DNA from: Anaerolinea sp.
Lineage (GTDB): Bacteria; Chloroflexota; Anaerolineae; Anaerolineales; Villigracilaceae
Direction: 5' to 3'
Length of the DNA: 41,221 nucleotides
Assembly: GCA_020723805.1 (NCBI GenBank)
Contig: DYID01000015.1
Location: 1 to 41,221, forward strand
Part shown: positions 1 to 6,621 of the stretch, one piece after another
How the letters are laid out: each line of letters opens with the position of its first letter
How positions within the stretch are numbered: position 1 is the first letter of the stretch
Notes under the pieces: model-generated
Told to the model about the DNA's origin: nothing
Seen by the model: only the letters and a program-made list of their open reading frames with translations
Database searches by the model: none
Translations under genes and position numbers: made by a program

Positions 1-68
1 CGAAGTTCGCCATCCGTGAAGGCGGTCTGACCGTCGGCGCCGGCGTCGTCACCAAAATTCTGGAATAA
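1..68 (+). CDS. tuf: Elongation factor Tu, C-terminal end (partial)
   Basis: The window opens inside this gene. Frame 3 encodes 21 residues, KFAIREGGLTVGAGVVTKIL plus E, then TAA. This is the almost invariant C-terminus of EF-Tu (beta-barrel domain 3), the GTPase that carries aminoacyl-tRNA to the ribosome. The 5' part lies outside the window. rpmG begins 20 bp downstream, and the order tuf-rpmG-trnW-secE-nusG is common in bacteria, which supports the call. Confidence 0.93.
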   Translation, partial: KFAIREGGLTVGAGVVTKILE

Positions 69-88
69 GAGAAAGTTGGTAAGTAAGT

Positions 89-259
89 ATGGCATCCAAG
101 AAGAAAGACGTTCGGCCCGTCATCACGCTTCAATGCAACGAGTGCAAGGAACGCAACTACACGACTGAGAAAAATCGCCGCAACGACCCGAATCGTCTGG
201 AGTTCAGCAAGTACTGTCCGCGTTGCAAGAAGCACACGACGCACCGCGAAACCAAGTAG
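89..259 (+). CDS. rpmG: 50S ribosomal protein L33
   Basis: The 56-residue protein starts [16 protein letters not shown] and ends THRETK. It carries the two Cys pairs of the zinc-binding (C+) form of L33: CNEC near residues 16-19 and CPRC near 43-46. L33 sits near the E site of the large subunit. Length and motifs match the family closely. It lies between tuf and tRNA-Trp, a standard arrangement before secE. No strong Shine-Dalgarno is visible, so it may rely on coupling to tuf. Confidence 0.96.
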   Translation: MASKKKDVRPVITLQCNECKERNYTTEKNRRNDPNRLEFSKYCPRCKKHTTHRETK

Positions 260-342
260 TCATATAGTCTGATAGTTGCCAGTCTGATGTCGCTGGACAC
301 AAATAGTCTATGAGGCTATCGGACTAAAGACTATAAGACTAC
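258..342 (+). repeat. AGTCT-rich low-complexity repeat upstream of tRNA-Trp
   Basis: The gap between rpmG and the tRNA is made of permutations of atagtctgatag, agtctatgag and gactataagacta. These fold into imperfect hairpins because TAGTC and GACTA are complementary. The 13-mer GACTATAAGACTA at 329-341 recurs exactly at 27425-27437 inside the glycine riboswitch region. No promoter or coding sequence is evident in it. Confidence 0.7.
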
Positions 343-344
343 CT

Positions 345-417
345 AGGCCAGTAGCTCAATTGGTAGAGCACTCGTCTCCAAAACGAGCGGTTGTGGGTTC
401 AAGTCCTGCCTGGCCTG
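345..417 (+). tRNA. trnW: tRNA-Trp (anticodon CCA)
   Basis: A full cloverleaf can be drawn. The acceptor arm AGGCCAG (345-351) pairs with CTGGCCT (410-416), with discriminator G417. The D-arm is GCTC/GAGC. The anticodon stem CTCGT/ACGAG encloses the loop CTCCAAA, with CCA at 378-380. The T-loop is TTCAAGT. The 3' CCA is not encoded. Position between rpmG and secE is typical for tRNA-Trp. Confidence 0.96.
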
Positions 418-487
418 CCTGACTGTCAATGCCGCTTTTCCAAAGGCGGCATTTTAACGGCGTGAAAAAACTCAAGGAGATACAGTC

Positions 488-697
488 TTGGCTGAGAAAG
501 CAAAAGGCAAGAAACCGAATCCGGTCCAGGCATACTTCCGCGAAACCATTGGCGAGCTCCGCAAGGTAACCTGGCCCACAAGACGCGAAGCCCTGCAACT
601 AACGGGACTCGTGATTGTAGTCATGATCGCCGTCGGCTTCATTCTTGGAATGACCGACGCCGTGGCGCGTGGTTTGCTGGGATTGCTGCTCGGCTGA
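488..697 (+). CDS. secE: Preprotein translocase subunit SecE
   Basis: The 69-residue single-span protein is the short form typical of most bacteria. The cytosolic amphipathic helix carries the conserved FRETIGELRKVTWPTRREAL segment (residues 17-36), followed by one transmembrane helix (about 38-60). SecE clamps SecY in the protein-export channel. The start is TTG at 488, chosen because AAGGAG lies 8 nt upstream (474-479) and no ATG fits. nusG follows 25 bp downstream. Confidence 0.95.
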   Translation: MAEKAKGKKPNPVQAYFRETIGELRKVTWPTRREALQLTGLVIVVMIAVGFILGMTDAVARGLLGLLLG

Positions 698-722
698 ACC
701 GCCGCCAGGAAATTGAGGTCGA

Positions 723-1496
723 ATGGTGTTACAAGAATCGCCCGAACCCATCGAACGTCAACCCGACGAGACCGCTGAAACGACGGGTGAAACGCTCGAG
801 CCGCAGGAAACGGCTTCTAATGTGAAAGCGACATTGGAAGCCTCTGATGCTTTAAGCGATTCTTCGGAACGCCCGTCTTCCGTTCAGGAAGAGACGCCTC
901 AGACCGCCCCGGCGCCTGCTCCTGCATCCCAGCCTGCCGCTCCCTCCAGCGACGCTCCCGCTGCTGAAGGGGAGGGTCCGGCGTGGTATGTGATCCATTG
1001 CTACTCGGGATACGAGAACAAAGTGCGTCACAACCTCGAACAGCGCATCGAGACCATGGGAATGAAGGACAAGATCTTCGATGTCGTCATCCCTACCCAG
1101 GAAGAGATCGAGGTCAAAGACGGCAAGCGGCGTTCCGTGGAGCGTCATATCTTTCCCGGCTATGTCTTGGTCAACATGCTGTTGACAGAAGAATCCTGGT
1201 ATGTGGTGCGCAACACACCCGGCGTGACGGGCTTCGTCGGCATGGGAAACACGCCGACACCGCTGCGCCCTGAAGAGGTTGCCCAAATCATCAAGCGCAT
1301 GGAAGCCGAAGCGCCGACCGTCAAGGTGACGTACAAGGTTGGCGAGCGCGTCCGCATCATTGACGGTCCGTTCAATGATTTTCGCGGCGTGGTGGCGGAG
1401 ATTGACATGGAGCGCTCGAAGGTGCGCGTCAACGTCTCGTTCTTTGGACGCGAAACACCGGTCGAGCTGGACTTTTTGCAGGTAGAAAAGGCTTAG
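723..1496 (+). CDS. nusG: Transcription termination/antitermination protein NusG with N-terminal extension
   Basis: Residues 86-257 form normal NusG. The NGN domain starts AWYVIHCYSGYENKV and contains FPGYVLV. The C-terminal KOW domain contains GERVRIIDGPFNDFRGVV. NusG binds RNA polymerase and couples it to Rho or the ribosome. Residues 1-85 are an extra tail rich in Glu, Pro, Ala and Ser with no predicted fold, making the protein 257 aa rather than the usual roughly 180. The ATG at 723 follows a purine-rich stretch (GGAAATTGAGG). Extended NusG N-termini are known in several phyla, so the tail is probably real, but a later internal start cannot be excluded. Confidence 0.95.
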   Translation: MVLQESPEPIERQPDETAETTGETLEPQETASNVKATLEASDALSDSSERPSSVQEETPQTAPAPAPASQPAAPSSDAPAAEGEGPAWYVIHCYSGYENKVRHNLEQRIETMGMKDKIFDVVIPTQEEIEVKDGKRRSVERHIFPGYVLVNMLLTEESWYVVRNTPGVTGFVGMGNTPTPLRPEEVAQIIKRMEAEAPTVKVTYKVGERVRIIDGPFNDFRGVVAEIDMERSKVRVNVSFFGRETPVELDFLQVEKA

Positions 1497-1556
1497 AGAA
1501 AACAGTAACAGGCTGAGGGTCGGGAAGGAAGCGTTTCCTCGTCTCAGTCTGATACA

Positions 1557-1595
1557 GTGGGAGGGCGTCCCGTAAAAATCGCCCGCTAAAACCAC
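1557..1595 (+). promoter_or_regulatory. Putative L1-binding mRNA site ahead of rplK
   Basis: GTGGGAG at 1557-1563 begins a structure with outer stem GTGG/CCAC (1557-1560 with 1592-1595) and inner stem GGGCG/CGCCC (1563-1567 with 1580-1584). The 3' side reads GCTAAAACCAC. This resembles the 23S rRNA L1 site (GTGGGAG...TACCAC). It ends just before the rplK Shine-Dalgarno AAGGAG. From E. coli precedent, L1 bound here would repress L11-L1 translation. The repressor role is inferred. Confidence 0.5.
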
Positions 1596-1608
1596 ACAAG
1601 GAGTAAAA

Positions 1609-2034
1609 ATGGCAAAGAAACTGAAGGCAATTGTTCGTCTCCAGCTGGAGGCTGGAAAAGCCAACCCGGCGCCCCCGGTGGGTCCGGCGCTGGCTGGTCA
1701 TGGTATCAACATCATGGCTTTCTGCAAGGAATATAATGCCCGCACGTCGAACCGCCCGGGTGAGATTATTCCGGCAGAAATCACCGTCTATACGGACGGG
1801 TCGTTTACGTTTGTTTTGAAGACCTCGCCGGCGTCAGTGTTGCTGCGCAAGGCGGCAAAGGTGCAGAAGGGCTCGAGTGCGCCGAACAAGGAAAAGGTCG
1901 GCAAGGTGACGCGTGCGCAGATTCGGGAGATCGCGGAGTTGAAGATGAAGGACCTGAACGCGATCAACCTCGAAGGCGCAATCAAGCAGATTGAAGGCAC
2001 AGCCCGTTCGATGGGCATCACGATTGTAGATTAA
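1609..2034 (+). CDS. rplK: 50S ribosomal protein L11
   Basis: The 141-residue protein starts [20 protein letters not shown], with the conserved [23 protein letters not shown] segment. The C-terminal RNA-binding domain ends [14 protein letters not shown]11 forms the base of the GTPase-associated centre with 23S rRNA and L10/L12. The start follows AAGGAG by 6 nt. It is full length and in the standard position after nusG. Confidence 0.97.
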   Translation: MAKKLKAIVRLQLEAGKANPAPPVGPALAGHGINIMAFCKEYNARTSNRPGEIIPAEITVYTDGSFTFVLKTSPASVLLRKAAKVQKGSSAPNKEKVGKVTRAQIREIAELKMKDLNAINLEGAIKQIEGTARSMGITIVD

Positions 2035-2038
2035 TTTT

Positions 2039-2074
2039 GTGGGAGTGGCGTTCTTCGCGCCACGCTTGTACCAC
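2039..2074 (+). promoter_or_regulatory. Second putative L1-binding mRNA site, ahead of rplA
   Basis: GTGGGAG at 2039-2045 repeats the start of the site ahead of rplK. GTGG (2039-2042) can pair with CCAC (2071-2074), and GTGGCG (2045-2050) pairs with CGCCAC (2058-2063). The 3' side reads GCTTGTACCAC, closer to the rRNA L1 site than the first copy. The structure abuts the rplA Shine-Dalgarno GGAGGA (2075-2080), so bound L1 could block its own translation. Confidence 0.5.
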
Positions 2075-2084
2075 GGAGGAACCC

Positions 2085-2804
2085 ATGGCTAAACACGGAA
2101 AAAAATATAAAGCCGCTCTGGCTAAAGTGGATTTGGAAAAAGAGTATCCGGTGCGCGAGGCGATTGCCCTCGCCAAGGAAACCAGCATTACCAAGTTCGA
2201 TTCGACGGTGGAAGTTCATATCCGCACGGCGCTCGATCCGCGTCAGTCGGACCAGCAGGTGCGCGATGTGGTGGTGTTGCCGCACGGCTTGGGTAAGACC
2301 GTGCGCGTGCTGGTTTTTGCCCAGGGCGAAGGAGCGGCAGCCGCCCGCGCGGCCGGCGCGGACATGGTCGCCGATGACGATGAGTCGCTGAAGAAGATCG
2401 AAGGCGGCATGCTGGACTTCGATGTGGCGATTGCCACCCCCGATGCAATGGGTAAGGTGGGGCGTCTGGGACGTGTGCTGGGTCCGCGCGGACTCATGCC
2501 AAACCCGAAGGCTGGTACGGTGGTCAATGCCGCTGACTTGCCGCGCGCCATCAAGGAAGCCAAGGCGGGGCGTGTCGAATTCCGCCTGGATAAGACCGCC
2601 AACATTCATGTCTCGGTCGGCAAGGCGTCGTTCAGCGTGGATCAGTTGTATGATAATTTTTCCGCATTGATGAGCGCGGTGCATAAGGCGCGCCCGGCAG
2701 GCGCAAAGGGCGAGTATATCAAGCGCATTACGCTCGCCACGACGATGGGTCCCGGGATCAAGGTCAACCCGGCGGAGACCCACAAACTGGAGGTTAGCGG
2801 GTAA
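2085..2804 (+). CDS. rplA: 50S ribosomal protein L1
   Basis: The 239-residue protein starts [22 protein letters not shown]. The two-domain L1 fold shows [23 protein letters not shown] and the strongly conserved [14 protein letters not shown] hinge region. L1 binds the mobile L1 stalk of 23S rRNA and, in many bacteria, represses its own operon. The ATG at 2085 is preferred over an upstream in-frame codon because GGAGGA lies 4 nt before it and homologues start there. Confidence 0.96.
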   Translation: MAKHGKKYKAALAKVDLEKEYPVREAIALAKETSITKFDSTVEVHIRTALDPRQSDQQVRDVVVLPHGLGKTVRVLVFAQGEGAAAARAAGADMVADDDESLKKIEGGMLDFDVAIATPDAMGKVGRLGRVLGPRGLMPNPKAGTVVNAADLPRAIKEAKAGRVEFRLDKTANIHVSVGKASFSVDQLYDNFSALMSAVHKARPAGAKGEYIKRITLATTMGPGIKVNPAETHKLEVSG

Positions 2805-2892
2805 AATTCGACCCGAATCCTGTACGCCACTTCGCCAGTGAAGGCGGGTGTGGCGCTCGCCATTTGAAGCGTGAGCGTCACTTAATTTCCTG

Positions 2893-2971
2893 CTCAGGTG
2901 AAGACACAAGCAACCATTCCTCCTTTGGGAGTTGCATGAGTCTTTGCCTGTCAAGTGGCAAAGACTTTTTT
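2893..2971 (+). promoter_or_regulatory. L10 leader with intrinsic attenuator
   Basis: The rplA-rplJ gap holds an L10-leader-like segment (GCTCAGGTGAAGACACAAGC) and a small CTCC/GGAG hairpin. A perfect 10-bp terminator stem AGTCTTTGCC/GGCAAAGACT (2939-2948 with 2957-2966) follows, running into six T. Such leaders bind the L10(L12)4 complex and attenuate rplJL transcription, as known in Bacillus. The ligand assignment is inferred from position and the partial consensus; the terminator is seen directly. Confidence 0.7.
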
Positions 2972-2992
2972 ATGGAAAGGAGGTGAGACCCT

Positions 2993-3523
2993 TTGGCAGT
3001 TACAAGAGAACGTAAAGAACAGGTGCTGGCCATGTATTCCGAATGGCTCAAGAAGAGCCAGGCTGTAATTCTTGTGGAATATACCGGCTTGAAGATGAAG
3101 GACTTGGATAACATCCGCGCCAAGGTCCGCGAATCGGGCGGCGAGTTCCATGTGTTGAAAAACACCCTTGCCCGCCGTGCATTTGCTGCGCATGGCATGA
3201 ATCTGCCTGCGGAATTTCTCGAGAAGAGCACGGCTGTTTCGTTTGCTTTTGCGGACCCTGCGTCCACGGCAAAGGCTTTGAACGATGCGACGAAAGGCAG
3301 TGAATTCGTCAAGGTAAAGGGCGGGTTCATGAGCGGTCAGGTGCTGAACGCGGCGCAGGTCAAAGCGCTGGCAGATATGCCGCCGCTGCCGGTGGTCCGC
3401 GCGCAGTTGTTGGGTGTGCTGCAAGCGCCCGCTGGGAAACTGGTCCGCACGATTGCCGAACCCGCTCGTGGTTTGGCGGCTGTTATCAAGGCTTTCGCAG
3501 AGAAAGCCCCCGCCGCGGCGTAA
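2993..3523 (+). CDS. rplJ: 50S ribosomal protein L10
   Basis: The 176-residue protein begins MAVTRERKEQVLAMYSEWLK, with the family core VEYTGLKMKDLDNIRAKVRE and the rRNA-binding N-domain LKNTLARRAF. A C-terminal helix binds L12 dimers (EPARGLAAVIKAFAEKAP). It anchors the L7/L12 stalk. The start is TTG at 2993, supported by the near-perfect AAGGAGGTGA at 2978-2987. It is transcribed with rplL and probably controlled by the attenuator just upstream. Confidence 0.95.
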   Translation: MAVTRERKEQVLAMYSEWLKKSQAVILVEYTGLKMKDLDNIRAKVRESGGEFHVLKNTLARRAFAAHGMNLPAEFLEKSTAVSFAFADPASTAKALNDATKGSEFVKVKGGFMSGQVLNAAQVKALADMPPLPVVRAQLLGVLQAPAGKLVRTIAEPARGLAAVIKAFAEKAPAAA

Positions 3524-3584
3524 TCGGCTGGTTATTACGCAATTGACAAAAAAAAACTATCTCATTTGTAATGGAGTGTAAGCA

Positions 3585-3971
3585 ATGTCTGAAAAGCTCG
3601 AAAAACTCGTGGAAGAACTTTCCACCCTGTCCGTCCTCGAGGCGGCTGAACTGGTGAAGAAATTGGAAGAGAAGTGGGGCGTCTCTGCCGCCGCTCCTGT
3701 GGCGATGGCGGCGATGCCCGCCGGCGGCGCCGCTGCGGCTGCCGAACCCGTTGAAGAGAAGACCGAGTTCGATGTGATCATCAAGGACGCCGGCGCCAAG
3801 AAGATTGACGTGATCAAGGTGATCCGCCAGTTGACCAGCCTCGGTCTCGGCGAAGCCAAGGCTTTGGCTGAAACCCCCGGTGGCAAGGTCCTTTCCGCCG
3901 TCGGCAAGGATGTCGCCAACGACGCCAAGAAGAAACTGGAAGAAGCCGGCGCGACGGTTGTGCTCGAGTAA
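3585..3971 (+). CDS. rplL: 50S ribosomal protein L7/L12
   Basis: The 128-residue protein has the N-terminal dimerisation helices ([30 protein letters not shown]) and a flexible Ala/Gly-rich hinge (about 41-60). The C-terminal factor-binding domain is [27 protein letters not shown]. The stalk recruits translational GTPases. It follows rplJ by 61 bp. The usual next genes rpoB and rpoC are absent; the unit ends in a terminator instead. Confidence 0.97.
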   Translation: MSEKLEKLVEELSTLSVLEAAELVKKLEEKWGVSAAAPVAMAAMPAGGAAAAAEPVEEKTEFDVIIKDAGAKKIDVIKVIRQLTSLGLGEAKALAETPGGKVLSAVGKDVANDAKKKLEEAGATVVLE

Positions 3972-3993
3972 GTCGGTTCTTCTGTGGAACAAA

Positions 3994-4023
3994 AAAAGGC
4001 GGCTCACGCGAGCCGCCTTTTTT
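3994..4023. terminator. Bidirectional intrinsic terminator between rplL and lexA
   Basis: AGGCGGCTC (3997-4005) pairs with GAGCCGCCT (4010-4018), closed by a short loop. It is preceded by seven A and followed by six T, so it can work in both directions. It terminates the ribosomal operon on the plus strand and lexA (stop at 4035) on the minus strand. Confidence 0.9.
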
Positions 4024-4034
4024 GTTTACTTGCC

Positions 4035-4730
4035 TTACACGGCAAGCGGTTTGTCCACTTTGCGAATGACCATGACCACCTTGCCTTTGATTTCGAGCGG
4101 TTCAGTCTTTTTGATGTAGATGGGTTTCATGGTGGGGTTGGCGGGCTGGAGGCGGTAACGATCCTTTTCCTTGAAAAAGTATTTGAGGGTCGCTTCGTTG
4201 TTGTTGGGCAGCCAGACCGCCACCATTTCGCCATTGCGCGCTTCGTTGGTCTGTTTCATGACAACGATGTCACCGTCGTTGATCATGGCGTCAATCATGG
4301 AGTCTCCCTGCACGCGGAGGGCATAGAGATCGTCGCCTTTTTCTTTGGAGGGGAGGAGGCTGCGGGCAATGTCCACAGCGTCGGCTTCGTTGTCGGTATA
4401 ACTCAGCCCGGGTTGCAATTCGGGGAGCGGTTGACCGGCGGCAATGGGACCCAGAATGGGCACGCGGAGCATGTTGCCCGCTTGGACGATCTGGTTGACC
4501 TTGCCGGTCAGGCGCATCCCGCGTGACACGCGGTCGTCACGCTCAATGTAGCCCATCTTTTCCAGTTGTTGGAGGTAATAGTTGACAACGGACGTGGACG
4601 AAATTTTGACCTTTTCGCCAATTTCACGGATGGAAGGGGGGCGTCCGTGTTGGGTCTGGTATTCGTTGACGAATTCCAGCACTTTTTTGTGTTTGTCTGT
4701 CAGCCCCTTGCTTTGTCGAGCCATCATCAT
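4035..4730 (-). CDS. lexA: LexA SOS repressor
   Basis: 231 residues. The N-terminal winged HTH (about 8-72) shows GRPPSIREIGEKVKISSTSVVNYYLQQLEKMGYI. The autocleavage site is Ala98-Gly99 (IAAGQP). The S24-type peptidase has Ser144 in GDSM and Lys183 in EATLKYF as the catalytic dyad. RecA-stimulated self-cleavage derepresses DNA-damage genes. The first of three ATGs is used because GGGAGG lies 6 nt upstream. It is transcribed alone; corA behind it on the same strand is 88 bp away. A consensus LexA box in its promoter indicates autoregulation. Confidence 0.95.
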   Translation of the reverse strand: MMMARQSKGLTDKHKKVLEFVNEYQTQHGRPPSIREIGEKVKISSTSVVNYYLQQLEKMGYIERDDRVSRGMRLTGKVNQIVQAGNMLRVPILGPIAAGQPLPELQPGLSYTDNEADAVDIARSLLPSKEKGDDLYALRVQGDSMIDAMINDGDIVVMKQTNEARNGEMVAVWLPNNNEATLKYFFKEKDRYRLQPANPTMKPIYIKKTEPLEIKGKVVMVIRKVDKPLAV

Positions 4731-4769
4731 AGCAGCCTCCCGAGCGTTTTTCGCTCATTTGTGCTATGA

Positions 4770-4798
4770 ATGATACTCGAACGTCTGTTCTGTGTCAA
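4770..4798 (-). promoter_or_regulatory. lexA promoter with embedded LexA (SOS) box
   Basis: Read on the minus strand, TTGACA (4793-4798), a 17-bp spacer and TATCAT (4770-4775) make a sigma-70-type promoter. The spacer contains CGAACGTCTGTTCT on the plus strand (4778-4791). This matches the CGAAC-N4-GTTCG LexA box of Gram-positive type at all but the last base. LexA bound here would exclude RNA polymerase. Confidence 0.88.
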
Positions 4799-4818
4799 GC
4801 CCGTGAGTTTTGGGAAAA

Positions 4819-5805
4819 TCAGATCCAGGTGCGGCGGCGCATCCACAGGTACATGCCGAAGGGGAAGAAGAGCATGATGAGAACGGTGAGGGTGAAGATG
4901 GAGCGTGTAGTCCAGCCGGTCAGGTTTGCCACAGGTTCGAAGAAGTTCATGCCAAAGAAGCCCGTAATGAAGGTGATGGGCATGAAGAGCGTGGTGATGA
5001 TGGTGAGGGTCTTCATGATGTCGTTCATGCGGTTGTTGATGACGGAGAGGTAGGTGTCGAGCGCGCCGCCAACCAGGTCGCGCAGGCTTTCGTTGAGGTC
5101 GTGCAGGCGGACGAGGTGATCGTAGAGGTCGCGGAAGAAGATGCGGTCCCGCGGGTCTATTACCTGGAAGTCGTCGCGGGCGAGTTTGTTCATGACTTCG
5201 CGCTGGGGGAGAAGAATCCGCCTCATCGCCAGGAGAACGCGTTTGAGGGCAAACAGCCGTTCGAGAGTCTGAGGCGAGGGTCTGTCGAAAACCTGGTCTT
5301 CGATTTGGTCAATAGTTTCGTCAATGGTTTCGACAGCCGGCATGTAGGCGGCGATGAGTTTGTCGGCGATTTTATAGAGGAGGTGGTCGGCGCCATCCTG
5401 CAGGATGCGCGGGTCGCGGCGGCAGGTATTCCAAGTTTCATCCACAGCGGGAATGGAAAGATCGTGGTGGGTGACCACGTAGTTTTTGCCGAGGAAGATG
5501 TCCAGTTCGTCAATCTCGGTGTCCCATTCGCTGCCGTTGTGCGCGACAGCCATATAGTTGAGAGCGATGTAAAGGTAATCGCCCCAGTCGTCGAGTTTGG
5601 GCGAATGGGTTTGCTGAAGAGCGTCTTCGATGGCGAGGGGATGAAAGCCGAAAGCCGTGAGGATGGGGAGGCAGGTTTCAGGAGGTTCACCGGAGAAATC
5701 CACCCAAAGCAAACCGCGGCGGTTGCGGATGAGTTTGGGGAATTCGTGAGGCGGGATGTCGGTGCGGAGGGGGACGCCGGCGGCGTAATAAAGGGAACGG
5801 ATCAT
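4819..5805 (-). CDS. corA: CorA-family divalent metal (Mg2+/Co2+) transporter
   Basis: 328 residues. A large soluble N-domain (about 1-265) with long helices (ETIDETIDQIEDQVFDRPS) is followed by two C-terminal transmembrane helices. The signature GMN sits in GFFGMNFFEPV near residue 284, between the helices. A basic tail, RRRTWI, ends the protein. CorA forms pentameric channels for Mg2+, and sometimes Co2+ or Ni2+. It stands alone, facing away from the DUF2089 operon. Substrate preference cannot be read from sequence. Confidence 0.92.
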   Translation of the reverse strand: MIRSLYYAAGVPLRTDIPPHEFPKLIRNRRGLLWVDFSGEPPETCLPILTAFGFHPLAIEDALQQTHSPKLDDWGDYLYIALNYMAVAHNGSEWDTEIDELDIFLGKNYVVTHHDLSIPAVDETWNTCRRDPRILQDGADHLLYKIADKLIAAYMPAVETIDETIDQIEDQVFDRPSPQTLERLFALKRVLLAMRRILLPQREVMNKLARDDFQVIDPRDRIFFRDLYDHLVRLHDLNESLRDLVGGALDTYLSVINNRMNDIMKTLTIITTLFMPITFITGFFGMNFFEPVANLTGWTTRSIFTLTVLIMLFFPFGMYLWMRRRTWI

Positions 5806-5873
5806 GGTCTCTTCCAGTTTTTAGTGAAAATAAATTCTACCTTTCAAATAATTGAAAATAGACTTCATCTTAT

Positions 5874-5922
5874 TTGACAATATCAAGGTTTAACTTGACA
5901 ATATCGAAAATTGCCTTATAAT
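5874..5922 (+). promoter_or_regulatory. Consensus promoter with doubled TTGACAATATC operator-like repeat
   Basis: TTGACA (5895-5900), a 16-bp spacer and TATAAT (5917-5922) form a perfect sigma-70 promoter. The -35 region is part of TTGACAATATC (5895-5905), repeated exactly at 5874-5884, 21 bp upstream and so about two helical turns. The upstream copy has no matching -10 element, so it is more likely a regulator site than a second promoter. It points into the DUF2089/DUF4097 operon. Confidence 0.75.
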
Positions 5923-5934
5923 TGTTCAAGGATC

Positions 5935-6213
5935 ATGAAAATGTTCGAGAAACAAGGCGAAATGTTTGGACCTTTTGTGCTTTCCAATTCTCAGTTGGGG
6001 ATGCCGAGGATTCCCGCCGCTCTTTTGTCGGCGACGTTTCAGGCTTCATTTGCATTATCTTACCAGCAATTTTTCCGTTTCTTTGATACAAATTTCGCTT
6101 CTGTGAAATCTCCCGATGTTGTGTTGCAGGCGGGAGGTTTTGGACTCTGTGTGCGACAGCCTAGTTTGACTTTTCCAGTGGCAACGTCTGCTGATTTGCC
6201 AGCTGGCGCATAG
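5935..6213 (+). CDS. Possible small ORF in the operon leader
   Basis: An open frame of 92 residues starts MKMFEKQGEMFGPF about 6 nt after the expected transcription start, with only a weak AAGG before it. The sequence has no recognisable domain, transmembrane helix or signal peptide, and its base composition is lower in GC than the neighbours. The following DUF2089 gene has its own good Shine-Dalgarno 22 bp later. It could be a true leader gene, a leader peptide or merely untranslated 5' RNA. I would not assign a function. Confidence 0.3.
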   Translation: MKMFEKQGEMFGPFVLSNSQLGMPRIPAALLSATFQASFALSYQQFFRFFDTNFASVKSPDVVLQAGGFGLCVRQPSLTFPVATSADLPAGA

Positions 6214-6235
6214 ATAACTGATTGGAGGAGTACCC

Positions 6236-6616
6236 ATGCATCCTGCACCATCCCGTTGTCCGGTTTGTCAGTCCGAGTTGACCGTTACCCGTTTGCAGTG
6301 CGCCTCGTGTGACACGTCCATCGAGGGACGCTTTACCAGCGGACCCTTTGGGCATTTGAGCCCGGAGTATGTGGATTTTATCGTGACGTTCGTGCGCTGT
6401 GAGGGCAAGATCAACCGCATGGAACAGGAACTCGGTCTTTCGTATCCGACGATTCGCAACCGCCTGCATGAAGTGATTCGCGCGCTGGGCTATGAACCCG
6501 GCAAAGAGGAAACCGTTGAAATCAGCGTGGAGCGGCGCAACGCCGTGCTCGAGGAACTGGAGGCGGGCAGGATTTCGGCGGATGAAGCCATGCGCATCTT
6601 ACGCGGAGAGGAGTAG
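6236..6616 (+). CDS. DUF2089 family zinc-ribbon/HTH regulator with SHOCT-like tail
   Basis: 126 residues in three parts. A zinc ribbon has Cys8, Cys11, Cys22 and Cys25 (CPVC...CASC). A helix-turn-helix (about 50-85) shows INRMEQELGLSYPTIRNRL. The C-terminal helical hairpin (about 102-125) reads RRNAVLEELEAGRISADEA. DUF2089 proteins are presumed transcriptional regulators. The start follows GGAGGAG by 6 nt. As first annotated gene after a consensus promoter with a doubled 11-bp repeat, it is the obvious candidate to bind that repeat and control the five genes downstream; this is inference. The SHOCT-like tail recurs in three operon neighbours. Confidence 0.85.
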   Translation: MHPAPSRCPVCQSELTVTRLQCASCDTSIEGRFTSGPFGHLSPEYVDFIVTFVRCEGKINRMEQELGLSYPTIRNRLHEVIRALGYEPGKEETVEISVERRNAVLEELEAGRISADEAMRILRGEE

Positions 6617-6621
6617 CAGCC

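Noticed and set aside
723-1496. NusG extension as evidence of a gene fusion
   Set aside because: The added 85 residues show no second domain; they are only low-complexity sequence.
852-1664. Long open frame antisense to nusG
   Set aside because: It is a mirror of the high-GC nusG frame, has no recognisable domain and overlaps an undoubted gene.
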